43,633 bases of DNA from an uncultured Streptococcus sp. (GTDB taxonomy: Bacteria; Bacillota; Bacilli; Lactobacillales; Streptococcaceae): NCBI GenBank assembly GCA_934215455.1, contig CAKPZX010000008.1, positions 1 to 43,633 of the forward strand, read 5' to 3'. How positions within the stretch are numbered: the stretch's first letter is position 1; each line of letters begins with the position of its first letter. The notes under the pieces are model-generated. The model ran no database searches, had not been told where the DNA came from, and saw only the letters and a list, made by a program, of their open reading frames with translations. The position numbers were made by a program, and so were the translations under genes. This document shows positions 29,191 to 37,106 of this stretch, in pieces.

Positions 29191-29214
29191 AAAAAAAAGA
29201 GCCTTTCGGCTCTT
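29191..29214 (-). terminator. pepC-distal terminator hairpin
   Basis: AAGAGCC/GGCTCTT stem (29197-29203 with 29208-29214) with TTTC loop. On the minus strand it is followed by a long T run. It is separated from pepC by the repeat element; an identical hairpin lies next to pepC at 29475-29496. Confidence 0.8.
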
Positions 29215-29217
29215 ATT

Positions 29218-29473
29218 AGAATGTAGACAAACTATTTTAAAGCAAAATAAGTTAAGTGATTCTGCAAAAAACAAAATTGAGTTCCAATATTTAAATCGAT
29301 TTAAGAAAATACTGAAACTTTCCGCTGTGAGAAAAGTGCTTGAAACGTTATTGTTTCAGGCACTCGGAATTATTGAGACCTTAGACTCAATAATTAGTCA
29401 TGGAACTTTAAAGAAGTTCGCTGACGTCCGTACTCACCTAAGGAAAGTTTTTAAGATATTTTGTCTTCAATCT
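29218..29473 (+). mobile_element. MITE-like repeat, copy 2 (256 bp)
   Basis: Second copy of the element at 22000-22257, same strand orientation, roughly 95% identical. It keeps all internal inverted repeats. Two differences inside stems (AGTGCTTGAAAC near 29336, GAACTTT near 29403) turn G-C into G.U pairs and leave the folds intact. The 6-nt loop of the 12-bp hairpin reads GTTATT, the reverse complement of AATAAC in copy 1. It is flanked on both sides by AAAAGAGCCTTTCGGCTCTT, the pepC terminator hairpin. No coding potential. Confidence 0.75.
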
Positions 29474-29474
29474 G

Positions 29475-29496
29475 AAAAGAGCCTTTCGGCTCTTTT
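29475..29496 (-). terminator. pepC-proximal terminator hairpin
   Basis: AAAAGAGCC/GGCTCTTTT stem (29475-29483 with 29488-29496), TTTC loop. On the minus strand the stem runs directly into the repeat element, so the natural T run is cut short. Confidence 0.75.
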
Positions 29497-29504
29497 CTAT
29501 ATCA

Positions 29505-30839
29505 TTATTTTGCTAAAGCTCCCATTGGATCCCACGGTGCTAGGACAATTGGTTCTGCTTCATAGGCTGCTAATTCGTCTGCTGTTAGGAATTCTTTACG
29601 AACCACGATTTGATAGGTATATTCATCCATCCAAGCATCAGAAGCCACAAAGTAACCATCTGTACCGACCTTGTCTCCCCATGAATTTTCAACCTTCCAT
29701 TTACGAGGCTGACCTGCTTCGTCTAAATCAACCCCTGTCAAGACCATAGCGTGTGTCATGAGACTTTCTGCATAGTCCAAGCGACCCGCCTTGTCTTGTG
29801 TCAAATGAATATCCATGCCTGCTTCAAAATCGTAGACATCTGTTGCCAGGATTCCGGCTTTACGGTTGCTGACTTGGCCTACATCTGAACCAAACCAGAC
29901 AGTTTCCCCTGCTTTCATTTGAGCAATGGCTAATGCTTTCAATCGATCCATTGGAACATTTAGGTAGCGGACTGGACGGCTACCAACAACATTGCCCAGC
30001 ATATCTACGGTGTAAGATTTTCCATATGGCTTATCTGTAGTTGGGGCATTGATAATAGAGACGTAATCGTCTAATTGAAGGTCTACATATTTTTTGTAGA
30101 AGCTTTGTGGAGTTAAGCCACTTTCACTATGGAATTGGTTGTCCTTATCACGGTATGAAAAGTCAAATTCACGTGGAGGCAATCCTAAAGACATAGCCAA
30201 GAAGTTAAAAATTTCTTGCAACAGCGCTTGTTTCTTGCTCGCAACTGCCTCACTATCTGCGCCTGAGTGAATCAAATCACGCAAGATTTGCGCATCTTGA
30301 CGCAAGAGTTTATTGAGGTAGGTGTTCAATTCCCGGCTATTGCTTGAAGAAATCGATTCTGGATAAACTGATTTTGGAACTACCCCATATTTCTCAAAGA
30401 GGGATACTACCATATCCCATTGACCGCCATCTTGTTGTGGGGTTTGTAGGAGAAAAGCCACCTTACGGCTGGTCAATTCTTGGTCTGCTGTAGCAATCAC
30501 TTGCTCCAAAAACCAGTTTGATTTTTCATACTTATCCCAAAAGAAAGTATGTGCTTGAGACAATTCAAAATCCTCCAATTGGAAGCTTGAAATCATCTTG
30601 TGACGGAAGGTATTTAAAGCAGCAAACATCCAACAACGTCCAGATGCTTTTTGGTTTGTCACCTTATCCTTGGTCAAATCAAGTGAAAAAACTGGTGTAT
30701 TTTCTACTGCACTCTTGCGCGTTTCAAGCGATGCATGGATCCCATTGTGGGTAACAGCATTTTCAAGAGCCGCATATTTCACATTTGCTTCATAATTAGC
30801 ATAGAGCTGGTCTGTATATTCTTTTGTTAATTCTGACAT
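29505..30839 (-). CDS. pepC: Aminopeptidase C (bleomycin hydrolase family)
   Basis: A 444-aa papain-fold cysteine aminopeptidase of peptidase family C1B, cytosolic and normally hexameric. Catalytic C69 lies in NQKASGRCWMFAALN, the histidine in MTHAMVLTGVD (about 364) and the asparagine in KVENSWGDK (about 386). Length equals known PepC. It releases N-terminal amino acids from peptides taken up for growth. It has its own promoter at 30867-30894 and AAGGAG before the ATG. Confidence 0.96.
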   Translation of the reverse strand: MSELTKEYTDQLYANYEANVKYAALENAVTHNGIHASLETRKSAVENTPVFSLDLTKDKVTNQKASGRCWMFAALNTFRHKMISSFQLEDFELSQAHTFFWDKYEKSNWFLEQVIATADQELTSRKVAFLLQTPQQDGGQWDMVVSLFEKYGVVPKSVYPESISSSNSRELNTYLNKLLRQDAQILRDLIHSGADSEAVASKKQALLQEIFNFLAMSLGLPPREFDFSYRDKDNQFHSESGLTPQSFYKKYVDLQLDDYVSIINAPTTDKPYGKSYTVDMLGNVVGSRPVRYLNVPMDRLKALAIAQMKAGETVWFGSDVGQVSNRKAGILATDVYDFEAGMDIHLTQDKAGRLDYAESLMTHAMVLTGVDLDEAGQPRKWKVENSWGDKVGTDGYFVASDAWMDEYTYQIVVRKEFLTADELAAYEAEPIVLAPWDPMGALAK

Positions 30840-30866
30840 AGCAATCTCCTTTTTTCGTTATTTACT

Positions 30867-30894
30867 ATTATAATCCTTTGAGCAGAATCTTCAA
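30867..30894 (-). promoter_or_regulatory. pepC promoter
   Basis: Minus strand TTGAAG (30889-30894), 16-bp spacer, TATAAT (30867-30872), about 28 bp before the ATG. Confidence 0.75.
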
Positions 30895-30906
30895 GTAAAA
30901 ATCACC

Positions 30907-31458
30907 CTATAGAGAGGGATTCTGTATAGAATAGATGATTTTATCCCCACAATATCCTTTGCGTTGAATGGCATGAGGGATGGTTTCTACATACTGCATC
31001 CCGGCCTTTTTCATGACTTTACCAGAAGCAGGATTTAAACTGACATAAGTGGCTTTGATTTCTTTAAATCCGACTTCGTTCAATAAGAAAGACAAAACAG
31101 CTATGACGGCTTCTGTCATGAATCCCTGCCCCCAGAATTTCTTGCCAAGGATATAACCTAGCTCGCATGATTGACTTTCCTGGTCTTGAGAAACCACACT
31201 AATATCTCCAATTACCTGATCCGGTAATGTTTTCAAACAGAGCGCCCATTTATAAGTATCTGGTTTACGATACTGTTCGATCCATCTTTTGATCGATTCT
31301 CTGGTTCTCTCAGAAGTTGCATGGGCATCCCAGGTGACATATTTCAGGGTTTCAGGATCCGAAGCCCAATTTTCAAACATCGCTGGTGCATCCTCCAAAA
31401 CGAAAGGCCTCAAGTATAAATGCTCTGTCTCTATGACAAGACTTCCAAGATGATTCAT
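30907..31458 (-). CDS. GNAT acetyltransferase, RimJ/RimL type
   Basis: A 183-aa GCN5-related N-acetyltransferase. LVIETEHLYLRPFVLEDAPAMFENWASDP at the N-terminus and the acetyl-CoA-binding segment GYILGKKFWGQGFMTEAVIAV (about 117-137) are typical of the RimJ/RimL subgroup. NPASGKVMKKAGM (about 151-163) is the usual third motif. The substrate cannot be inferred. A GGGAG ribosome site precedes the ATG. An inverted repeat CAACTTG/CAAGTTG lies 27 bp upstream. Confidence 0.82.
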   Translation of the reverse strand: MNHLGSLVIETEHLYLRPFVLEDAPAMFENWASDPETLKYVTWDAHATSERTRESIKRWIEQYRKPDTYKWALCLKTLPDQVIGDISVVSQDQESQSCELGYILGKKFWGQGFMTEAVIAVLSFLLNEVGFKEIKATYVSLNPASGKVMKKAGMQYVETIPHAIQRKGYCGDKIIYSIQNPSL

Positions 31459-31484
31459 AGATTGTCTCCCTTCATTTTTTCATG

Positions 31485-31505
31485 CAACTTGAACTTTGCA
31501 AGTTG
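31485..31505. promoter_or_regulatory. Inverted repeat upstream of the GNAT gene
   Basis: CAACTTG (31485-31491) and CAAGTTG (31499-31505) are separated by 7 bp. Length and spacing resemble an operator for a dimeric regulator, but no regulator is encoded nearby. It could also be a weak hairpin. Confidence 0.35.
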
Positions 31506-31524
31506 GTTATTTTAATCTAGAAGA

Positions 31525-31555
31525 AAAGGACGGATGAAACCGCCCTTCTTTTTGA
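31525..31555 (-). terminator. Second hairpin downstream of nadE
   Basis: Minus strand GGGCGG/CCGTCC stem (one G.U pair) with TTTCAT loop followed by TTTTCTTC. It lies between the nadE terminator and the GNAT gene. Confidence 0.5.
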
Positions 31556-31646
31556 TGCTTTTCACAATATTGTATGGTGAGACTACGAAATCGAACTCTG
31601 CGAATTACCGATTTCTACCTCGTTCTCCTATTTTAAGACTCGGGCT

Positions 31647-31669
31647 AAAAAGGTCCACTGGACCTTTTT
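31647..31669 (-). terminator. Terminator of pncB-nadE
   Basis: Perfect AAAAAGGTCC/GGACCTTTTT stem (31647-31656 with 31660-31669), 3-nt loop. The nadE stop codon TAA forms part of the A tract. Confidence 0.85.
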
Positions 31670-32492
31670 ACTCCCAAAAATGATCAAATACCGTGATTGG
31701 CAAGTGGCGTTTGTGTTGGCCTTTGTACCACCATTTTTCAATAGTGGCTTGAGCTTCTGGGCTCACTTGTTTGCCTTCTAGGTAATCATCGATTTCATTA
31801 TAGGTGACACCCAGCGCTACTTCATCTGCTATTCCTGGTTTTTCTTCTTCCAAATCTGCTGTTGGAATTTTCTCATAAAGAGCAGGATCGGCTCCTAAGG
31901 CCTTAAGCAATTGTTTTCCTTGGCGTTTATTCAAACGGAAAAGAGGCAAAATATCTGCACCACCATCTCCAAATTTTGTGAAGAAACCAGTAATATTTTC
32001 TGCAGCATGATCCGTCCCAATCACCGCTCCGCTACGTGCTCCAGCTAGAGCATACTGAGCAATCATGCGACTGCGAGCCTTAATATTGCCTTTGTTAAAA
32101 TCAGAAACCTCTGTTCCAGTCGCTTCTACTGCTCGTACCATTTCGTCAGCAGACTCCTTGATATTCACAACCAGGCTAACATCCGGCTGGATAAAGGCCA
32201 ATGCTTTTTGTGCATCTGCTTCATCTGCCTGTACCCCATAAGGAAGACGAACGGCAATAAATTGATAGGAGGCATCTCCTGTTTCTGCGCGCATCTCTTC
32301 CATGGCTAATTGAGCTAATCGTCCAGCAAGCGTTGAATCTTGTCCTCCTGAGATCCCTAATACAAATGTTTTCAAGAAGGGATGTTTTTTTAGATATCTT
32401 TTTAAGAAATCAACCGAGCGGCGAATCTCTTCCTGAGGATCAATACTTGGCTTGACACCCAATTGTTGGATAATCTCTTCTTGCAAACTCAT
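31668..32492 (-). CDS. nadE: NAD synthetase, ammonia-dependent
   Basis: The 274-aa enzyme amidates nicotinate adenine dinucleotide to NAD. The ATP-pyrophosphatase loop is [16 protein letters not shown] (about 44-59). [23 protein letters not shown] is interrupted by no insertion, and there is no glutaminase domain, so it is the ammonia-using form. The start overlaps the pncB stop by 4 nt; the two salvage steps are coupled. Confidence 0.95.
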   Translation of the reverse strand: MSLQEEIIQQLGVKPSIDPQEEIRRSVDFLKRYLKKHPFLKTFVLGISGGQDSTLAGRLAQLAMEEMRAETGDASYQFIAVRLPYGVQADEADAQKALAFIQPDVSLVVNIKESADEMVRAVEATGTEVSDFNKGNIKARSRMIAQYALAGARSGAVIGTDHAAENITGFFTKFGDGGADILPLFRLNKRQGKQLLKALGADPALYEKIPTADLEEEKPGIADEVALGVTYNEIDDYLEGKQVSPEAQATIEKWWYKGQHKRHLPITVFDHFWE

Positions 32493-33949
32493 TTTGCTTC
32501 TCCTTCTCCATTGGCCTTGTTACGCATTTCCTCGATCAAATCCATCTTATCCTGCCAAATATCTTTGGCCAAGTCAACTGGGTAATGCTGTGGATTGAGG
32601 ACGCGCTTGTATTCATCCCATAATTGATCGTAATTTTTACGAGCATATTCTTGAATTTCTGATAATGTTGGCAGTTGATAAACTAATTGACCCTCTTTAA
32701 AAATATCCACTAAAAGAGGAATCGCCTCAAAGTTTCGGACCGTTTTATTGATGTAGGTATAAGTCGGATGGAACATTTTAAGTTCTGTCAGTTGTGAAAC
32801 ATCTACTCCATCATAAGTGATGTAGTCCCCTTCTGACTTACCTTTTTCACGGCTCGTAATCCGCCAGACTTGCTTTTTACCTGGAGTAGAAACTTTCTCT
32901 GCATTATTGGAAAGCTTGATGGTATTGATCATCTCTCCTGCTTCATTTTCAACAGAGACAATTTTGTATACCGCTCCAAGCGCTGGTTGATCGTAAGCTG
33001 TAATTAACTTGGTTCCTACACCCCAAACATCAATTTTTGCTTTTTGCATTTTTAAGTTGAGGATGGTATTTTCATCCAAGTCATTAGAAGCGTAGATTTT
33101 AGCATTTGTAAACCCAGCCTCATCTAATTGCTGGCGAACCTTTTTAGAAATATAAGCAATATCTCCTGAGTCAATCCGGACGCCTAGGAAATTGATCTTA
33201 TCTCCCATTTCACGTGCTACCTGAATAGCTGCTGGTACCCCAATACGAAGAGTATCATAGGTATCGACGAGGAAGACACAATCTTTATGGGTTTCCGCAT
33301 AAGCCTTAAAGGCTTGGTAGTCATTTCCATATACCTGTACAAGAGAATGGGCATGGGTTCCTAAAACTGGGATTCCAAAGAGTTTTCCTGCACGAACATT
33401 ACTAGTTCCATTGGCCCCTCCGATGACTGCTGCACGAGTTCCCCAAATGGCAGCATCCATTTCTTGCGCACGACGGGTTCCAAATTCCATCAAAGGCTCA
33501 TCTTCAATGACCGAACGAATACGAGCAGCTTTTGTGGCTATCAAGGTTTGAAAGTTGACGATATTCAAGAGAGCTGTTTCCACCAATTGACACTGAGCCA
33601 AAGGACCTTCTACCTGAACAATTGGTTCATTCGCAAAGACCAAGTCTCCTTCTTGAGCCGAGCGTACCGTCAATTCCAACTTGAGATCACGGAGATATTC
33701 CAAGAAGGCCCCATGATAACCAAGTGACTCTAAATAGGCAATATCGCTCTCAGAAAAGCGCAAGTTTTCCAAGTATTTCACAATTCTCTCTAAGCCAGCA
33801 AATACTGCGTAGCCGTTTTTAAAAGGCTGTTGACGAAAATACACTTCAAATACGGCATGTTTATTGTGGATACCTTGATCAAAATAGACTTGCATCATGT
33901 TGATTTGGTATAAATCAGTATGCAAGGTTAAACTGTCATCTGGATACAT
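32489..33949 (-). CDS. pncB: Nicotinate phosphoribosyltransferase
   Basis: The 486-aa enzyme makes nicotinate mononucleotide from nicotinic acid and PRPP, the entry step of NAD salvage. Visible are [18 protein letters not shown] at the N-terminus, the catalytic-His region [31 protein letters not shown] and [17 protein letters not shown]. Length fits the Firmicute form. GAGG lies before the ATG, and an extended -10 TGCTATAAT lies at about 34009-34017. The lack of a de novo NAD pathway in streptococci makes this a central gene. Confidence 0.94.
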   Translation of the reverse strand: MYPDDSLTLHTDLYQINMMQVYFDQGIHNKHAVFEVYFRQQPFKNGYAVFAGLERIVKYLENLRFSESDIAYLESLGYHGAFLEYLRDLKLELTVRSAQEGDLVFANEPIVQVEGPLAQCQLVETALLNIVNFQTLIATKAARIRSVIEDEPLMEFGTRRAQEMDAAIWGTRAAVIGGANGTSNVRAGKLFGIPVLGTHAHSLVQVYGNDYQAFKAYAETHKDCVFLVDTYDTLRIGVPAAIQVAREMGDKINFLGVRIDSGDIAYISKKVRQQLDEAGFTNAKIYASNDLDENTILNLKMQKAKIDVWGVGTKLITAYDQPALGAVYKIVSVENEAGEMINTIKLSNNAEKVSTPGKKQVWRITSREKGKSEGDYITYDGVDVSQLTELKMFHPTYTYINKTVRNFEAIPLLVDIFKEGQLVYQLPTLSEIQEYARKNYDQLWDEYKRVLNPQHYPVDLAKDIWQDKMDLIEEMRNKANGEGEAK

Positions 33950-34008
33950 ATGTATACCTCTTTTTTATAGATTTGTTCTATGAATTCCTACCATAAAATT
34001 AGTACCAT

Positions 34009-34017
34009 TATAGCACA
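34009..34017 (-). promoter_or_regulatory. Extended -10 promoter of pncB-nadE
   Basis: Minus strand TGCTATAAT without a strong -35. The transcript leader would be about 55 nt. Confidence 0.6.
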
Positions 34018-34049
34018 TTTCAGCCCTATTGAATACTGAAAGGAAAGAA

Positions 34050-34080
34050 TGAAAAAAATCTGAGACAGGAAGCTCAGATT
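34050..34080 (-). terminator. Terminator of trxB
   Basis: AATCTGAG/CTCAGATT stem (34057-34064 with 34073-34080), 8-nt loop, T run on the minus strand. Confidence 0.85.
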
Positions 34081-34087
34081 TTTTGGA

Positions 34088-35005
34088 TTAAAAGTTTTCT
34101 GTGATATATTTATAAACTTCTTGGCCAGCAATCGCACCGTCTCCGACGGCTGTCGTCACTTGACGCAAATCTTTTTGACGAACATCGCCAACTGCAAAAA
34201 TACCTGGAACTGTGGTTCTCATATGATCATCCGTGACCACCCAGCCATTTTCATCTAAAATACCAAGTTCTGTCGCAAAATCACTGACAGGATCTAAACC
34301 GACATAGATAAAGACACCACCGAAGGCTTGCTCTCTAACCTCTCCTGTCTTCACATCTTTTAAAAGGACAGACGTTACTTTTTGTTCACCCTTAATTTCT
34401 TCAACAACTGTATTCCAAGCAAAGTGAATTTTATCATTGGCAAAGGCACGATCTTGAAGAACTTTTTGGGCACGCAACTGATCACGACGATGGGCAATGG
34501 TCACTGTTTTTGCAAACTGAGTCAAAAAGACAGCTTCTTCTACCGCAGAATCGCCACCACCAACGACCAAGAGATCCTCGTCTCTAAAGAAAGCTCCATC
34601 ACAAACAGCACAGTAGGAAACCCCTCTACTATTCAGCTCTTCTTCACCAGGGACGTTCAATGAACGGTGGTTAGACCCTGTTGCAATCACCACGGTTTTA
34701 GCTTCAAATTCCCCATCATCTGTGACAATCTTTTTGGTTGCTCCGTGGTCTTCGATGCGCTCTACCTGTCCAAACAAATGTTCCACACCAAGATTTTCTA
34801 AAGGCTCAAACATTTTTTCAGCCAAGTCTGGGCCACTAATATTCGCATAGCCAGGATAGTTTTCAATGTCAGACGTATTGTTCATTTGACCGCCTGGAAT
34901 TCCTCTCTCAATCAATGCGACTTTTAAATTGCTTCGTGCTGCATAAAGGGCAGCAGTCATCCCTGCAGGACCCGCTCCAATAATCACTGTATCAAACATA
35001 CTCAA
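34088..35005 (-). CDS. trxB: Thioredoxin reductase
   Basis: The 305-aa flavoprotein reduces thioredoxin with NADPH. The FAD-binding motif is VIIGAGPAGMTAALYAA (about 7-23), the redox disulfide CAVC is at 132-135, the NADPH motif VVGGGDSAVEEA is near 152, and the C-terminal FAD motif is GIFAVGDVR. It has its own promoter, which overlaps the stop of the preceding DUF4059 gene. Confidence 0.96.
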   Translation of the reverse strand: MSMFDTVIIGAGPAGMTAALYAARSNLKVALIERGIPGGQMNNTSDIENYPGYANISGPDLAEKMFEPLENLGVEHLFGQVERIEDHGATKKIVTDDGEFEAKTVVIATGSNHRSLNVPGEEELNSRGVSYCAVCDGAFFRDEDLLVVGGGDSAVEEAVFLTQFAKTVTIAHRRDQLRAQKVLQDRAFANDKIHFAWNTVVEEIKGEQKVTSVLLKDVKTGEVREQAFGGVFIYVGLDPVSDFATELGILDENGWVVTDDHMRTTVPGIFAVGDVRQKDLRQVTTAVGDGAIAGQEVYKYITENF

Positions 35006-35028
35006 CCTCTTTCTGTTTTGTTGTAACC

Positions 35029-35057
35029 ATTATAATTCTAACACGGTCTTTTTGCAA
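35029..35057 (-). promoter_or_regulatory. trxB promoter
   Basis: Minus strand TTGCAA (35052-35057), 17-bp spacer, TATAAT (35029-35034); GAGG precedes the ATG. Confidence 0.78.
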
Positions 35058-35285
35058 TTATCGTGCTTGAAAGATAAACAAAATCCCTATGACCGCAAAG
35101 GTTAAAATAGGAATCGTCATGATATCAATTAAGAGGATATCATACAAATGGGCTTGTCGTTGCTTGGCTGTTTTATCTTTCTTCTTAAGGGCACGGTAGC
35201 CAATCCAAATACAAGAAGCGATCCCAACTAAAATCGTTGTCGTCACTAAACTTTGTAAATATAAGGACAATAATTTATTTAACAT
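35058..35285 (-). CDS. DUF4059 small membrane protein
   Basis: A 75-aa protein with two hydrophobic helices (about 8-28 and 51-73) and a basic loop between them (RALKKKDKTAKQRQ). It matches the DUF4059 family found beside trxB in streptococci; function unknown. The ATG at 35285 is chosen because GGAG lies five bases ahead; the frame open to 35321 starts in the upstream hairpin. Its stop lies directly at the trxB -35. Confidence 0.82.
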   Translation of the reverse strand: MLNKLLSLYLQSLVTTTILVGIASCIWIGYRALKKKDKTAKQRQAHLYDILLIDIMTIPILTFAVIGILFIFQAR

Positions 35286-35321
35286 CACGACTCCAAATAT
35301 TTTTACATTTTCAGAAAACAA

Positions 35322-35346
35322 ACCCAGCTAGCATCGCCAGCTGAGT
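35322..35346 (-). terminator. Terminator or attenuator hairpin after the ABC transporter
   Basis: ACTCAGCT/AGCTGGGT stem (35339-35346 with 35322-35329; one G.U pair), then a T-rich stretch. An extended -10 (TGATATAAT, 35361-35369) lies just upstream on the same strand, so transcripts begun there would meet this hairpin before reaching the DUF4059 gene. Confidence 0.6.
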
Positions 35347-35366
35347 CTTACCTCTCCTCTATTATA

Positions 35367-36110
35367 TCAAACATAGGTCCGTTTGTAACTAGCAAAGAAT
35401 TCTTTTGTCCGTTCTTCTTTTGGATGTTGCATGATTTCCTCTGGTGTTCCAGATTCAATAATCCGTCCTTTATCCAAAAATAAGACCTTATCTGCTACTT
35501 GCGCTACAAAAGACATATCATGGCTGACCAGTACCATGGTTTGTCCTGATTTTGCCGCATTGGCAATGGATTTTTCAACTTCTCCAACCAATTCTGGATC
35601 CAAGGCCGAAGTCGGTTCATCCAGCAAAAGAACCTCTGGTTTCATGGCCAAGGCACGGGCCAAAGCCACCCGTTGCTTTTGTCCACCTGAGAGGTGACGA
35701 GGATAGTGATTTTCACGATCCGATAAACCGACTTTTGCCAGTTCTTCTCGAGCAATTTTCGTTGCTTCTTGATCGGATAGACCCTTCACAACAATGAGCC
35801 CTTCTTTCACATTTTCAAGAGCTGTTTTTCTACCAAACAAATTAAACTGTTGGAACACCATGGCCAATTTTCTTCTTAAGGTTAAGATTTGATCTTGGGT
35901 AATGTGCTCAAAATCAACTTCGAAATCATCAATCTTAATTCTACCACTATCTGGTGCTTCCAAATAGTTTAAACTGCGTAAGAAGGTTGATTTACCAGCT
36001 CCCGAAGACCCGATTAGGGCCACGACTTCCCCTTTTTGAATTTCCAAACTTAGATTATTTAAAACCTTTTGACCTGAAAATGTCTTTGATAATTCTGAAA
36101 TATAAATCAT
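35367..36110 (-). CDS. Amino-acid ABC transporter ATP-binding protein
   Basis: A 247-aa ABC ATPase of the polar amino-acid uptake family (GlnQ/TcyC-like). Walker A is LIGSSGAGKSTFLR (about 32-45), the Q-loop is AMVFQQFNLFG, the signature is LSGGQKQR and Walker B is VLLLDEPTSALD, followed by SHDM. It overlaps the permease stop by 1 nt. No substrate-binding protein is encoded here, so the substrate is not determined; cystine or another polar amino acid would fit the neighbouring trxB but this is a guess. Confidence 0.9.
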   Translation of the reverse strand: MIYISELSKTFSGQKVLNNLSLEIQKGEVVALIGSSGAGKSTFLRSLNYLEAPDSGRIKIDDFEVDFEHITQDQILTLRRKLAMVFQQFNLFGRKTALENVKEGLIVVKGLSDQEATKIAREELAKVGLSDRENHYPRHLSGGQKQRVALARALAMKPEVLLLDEPTSALDPELVGEVEKSIANAAKSGQTMVLVSHDMSFVAQVADKVLFLDKGRIIESGTPEEIMQHPKEERTKEFFASYKRTYV

Positions 36111-36910
36111 TAGATCCGGACCTCCTGATCTGGTAAATCAATTGCTACGGGAGTCTCAATATCCAGTCGACGTTCAATGTGACGGCCTAGTATTTCAATG
36201 AGAATATTCACAATCCAGTAAACAATCGATACCGTGATAAAGCGTTCAAAGTACTTCAAATCGCTCCCCCCAATAATCCGTGCTTGGGCAAAAATTTCAA
36301 CCACACTGGCACTAAAGGCTAGCGAGGTCCCCTTGGTTAAGCCAATGAGAGAGTTGATTAAGGTTGGAGTTGCAACGACTGCTGCATTGGGAATAATAAT
36401 CCGTCGATAAACTTGACGGTTGGTCATCCCAAGACTACGCGCTGCCTCAATTTCACCAGGATCCACTGATAAAATGGCTGCCCGTATGGTTTCACTCGCA
36501 TAAGCTGCCTCATTAAAGGCAAGAGCAACAATTGCAAATAACTCAGCTGGAATGGCATTAATATTAAAAGCTGTTCCATAAGACTGATTGATCGCTTTTA
36601 AAATAAGAGGAATCCCATAATAGGTCAACATCAACTGAACCAACAAAGGAGTCCCCCGTAAAAAACTGACAAAAACAGCTTGAATCGGGTAAAGAATTCG
36701 TACACGATTAATTTTTACCAGAGCAAAAATCATGGCAAAAATAATCCCAAAAAATGCGCCTCCTAGGGCTAATAAAATCGTCACAGGCAATTTTCCTATG
36801 ACAGCCGGAAATGCATCCAATACGGCTCTCAAACTAAACAGCTTGCTATCTGGAACGTGTTTTAAAAAGTCAGCATACCAGTTGGCAGTTAAAAGATTAG
36901 TTGTAAACAT
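36110..36910 (-). CDS. Amino-acid ABC transporter permease
   Basis: A 266-aa HisM/GlnP-type permease with about five transmembrane helices. The EAA loop EIEAARSLGMTNRQVYRRIIIPNA contacts the ATPase. The ATG at 36910 follows AAAGGAAGT; the longer frame to 36955 runs into the promoter. The protein is a single permease, probably a homodimer, and there is no fused solute-binding domain. Confidence 0.88.
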   Translation of the reverse strand: MFTTNLLTANWYADFLKHVPDSKLFSLRAVLDAFPAVIGKLPVTILLALGGAFFGIIFAMIFALVKINRVRILYPIQAVFVSFLRGTPLLVQLMLTYYGIPLILKAINQSYGTAFNINAIPAELFAIVALAFNEAAYASETIRAAILSVDPGEIEAARSLGMTNRQVYRRIIIPNAAVVATPTLINSLIGLTKGTSLAFSASVVEIFAQARIIGGSDLKYFERFITVSIVYWIVNILIEILGRHIERRLDIETPVAIDLPDQEVRI

Positions 36911-36939
36911 TTTTGTTACTTCCTTTCTCGAACATAAAC

Positions 36940-36969
36940 ATTCTATCACATTCACTATCGGAATTCCAA
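36940..36969 (-). promoter_or_regulatory. ABC transporter operon promoter
   Basis: Minus strand TTGGAA (36964-36969), 18-bp spacer, TAGAAT (36940-36945), about 30 bp from the permease ATG. Confidence 0.55.
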
Positions 36970-36987
36970 AAATTGCTACAGAAATAG

Positions 36988-37025
36988 AAAAATGATAGAC
37001 TACTCAAATTTAGTCTATCATAATT
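36988..37025. terminator. Terminator of the helicase gene
   Basis: Perfect 11-bp stem ATGATAGACTA/TAGTCTATCAT (36992-37002 with 37011-37021), then TTTTTC on the minus strand. A second AT-rich hairpin (37045-37071, TTTTCTTTATG/CATAAAGAAAA) lies closer to the gene and lacks a T tail. Confidence 0.8.
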
Positions 37026-37106
37026 TTAGACAAGTTCCTAATAGTTTTTCTTTATGGAGTTCATAAAGAAAATCTATGTTTTCTTCTGAACATTTGAAAG
37101 AAGGGG

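Noticed and set aside
31556..31646. tRNA between nadE and the GNAT gene
   Set aside because: Short complementary pieces occur, but there is no T-loop GGTTCRANYCC or cloverleaf.
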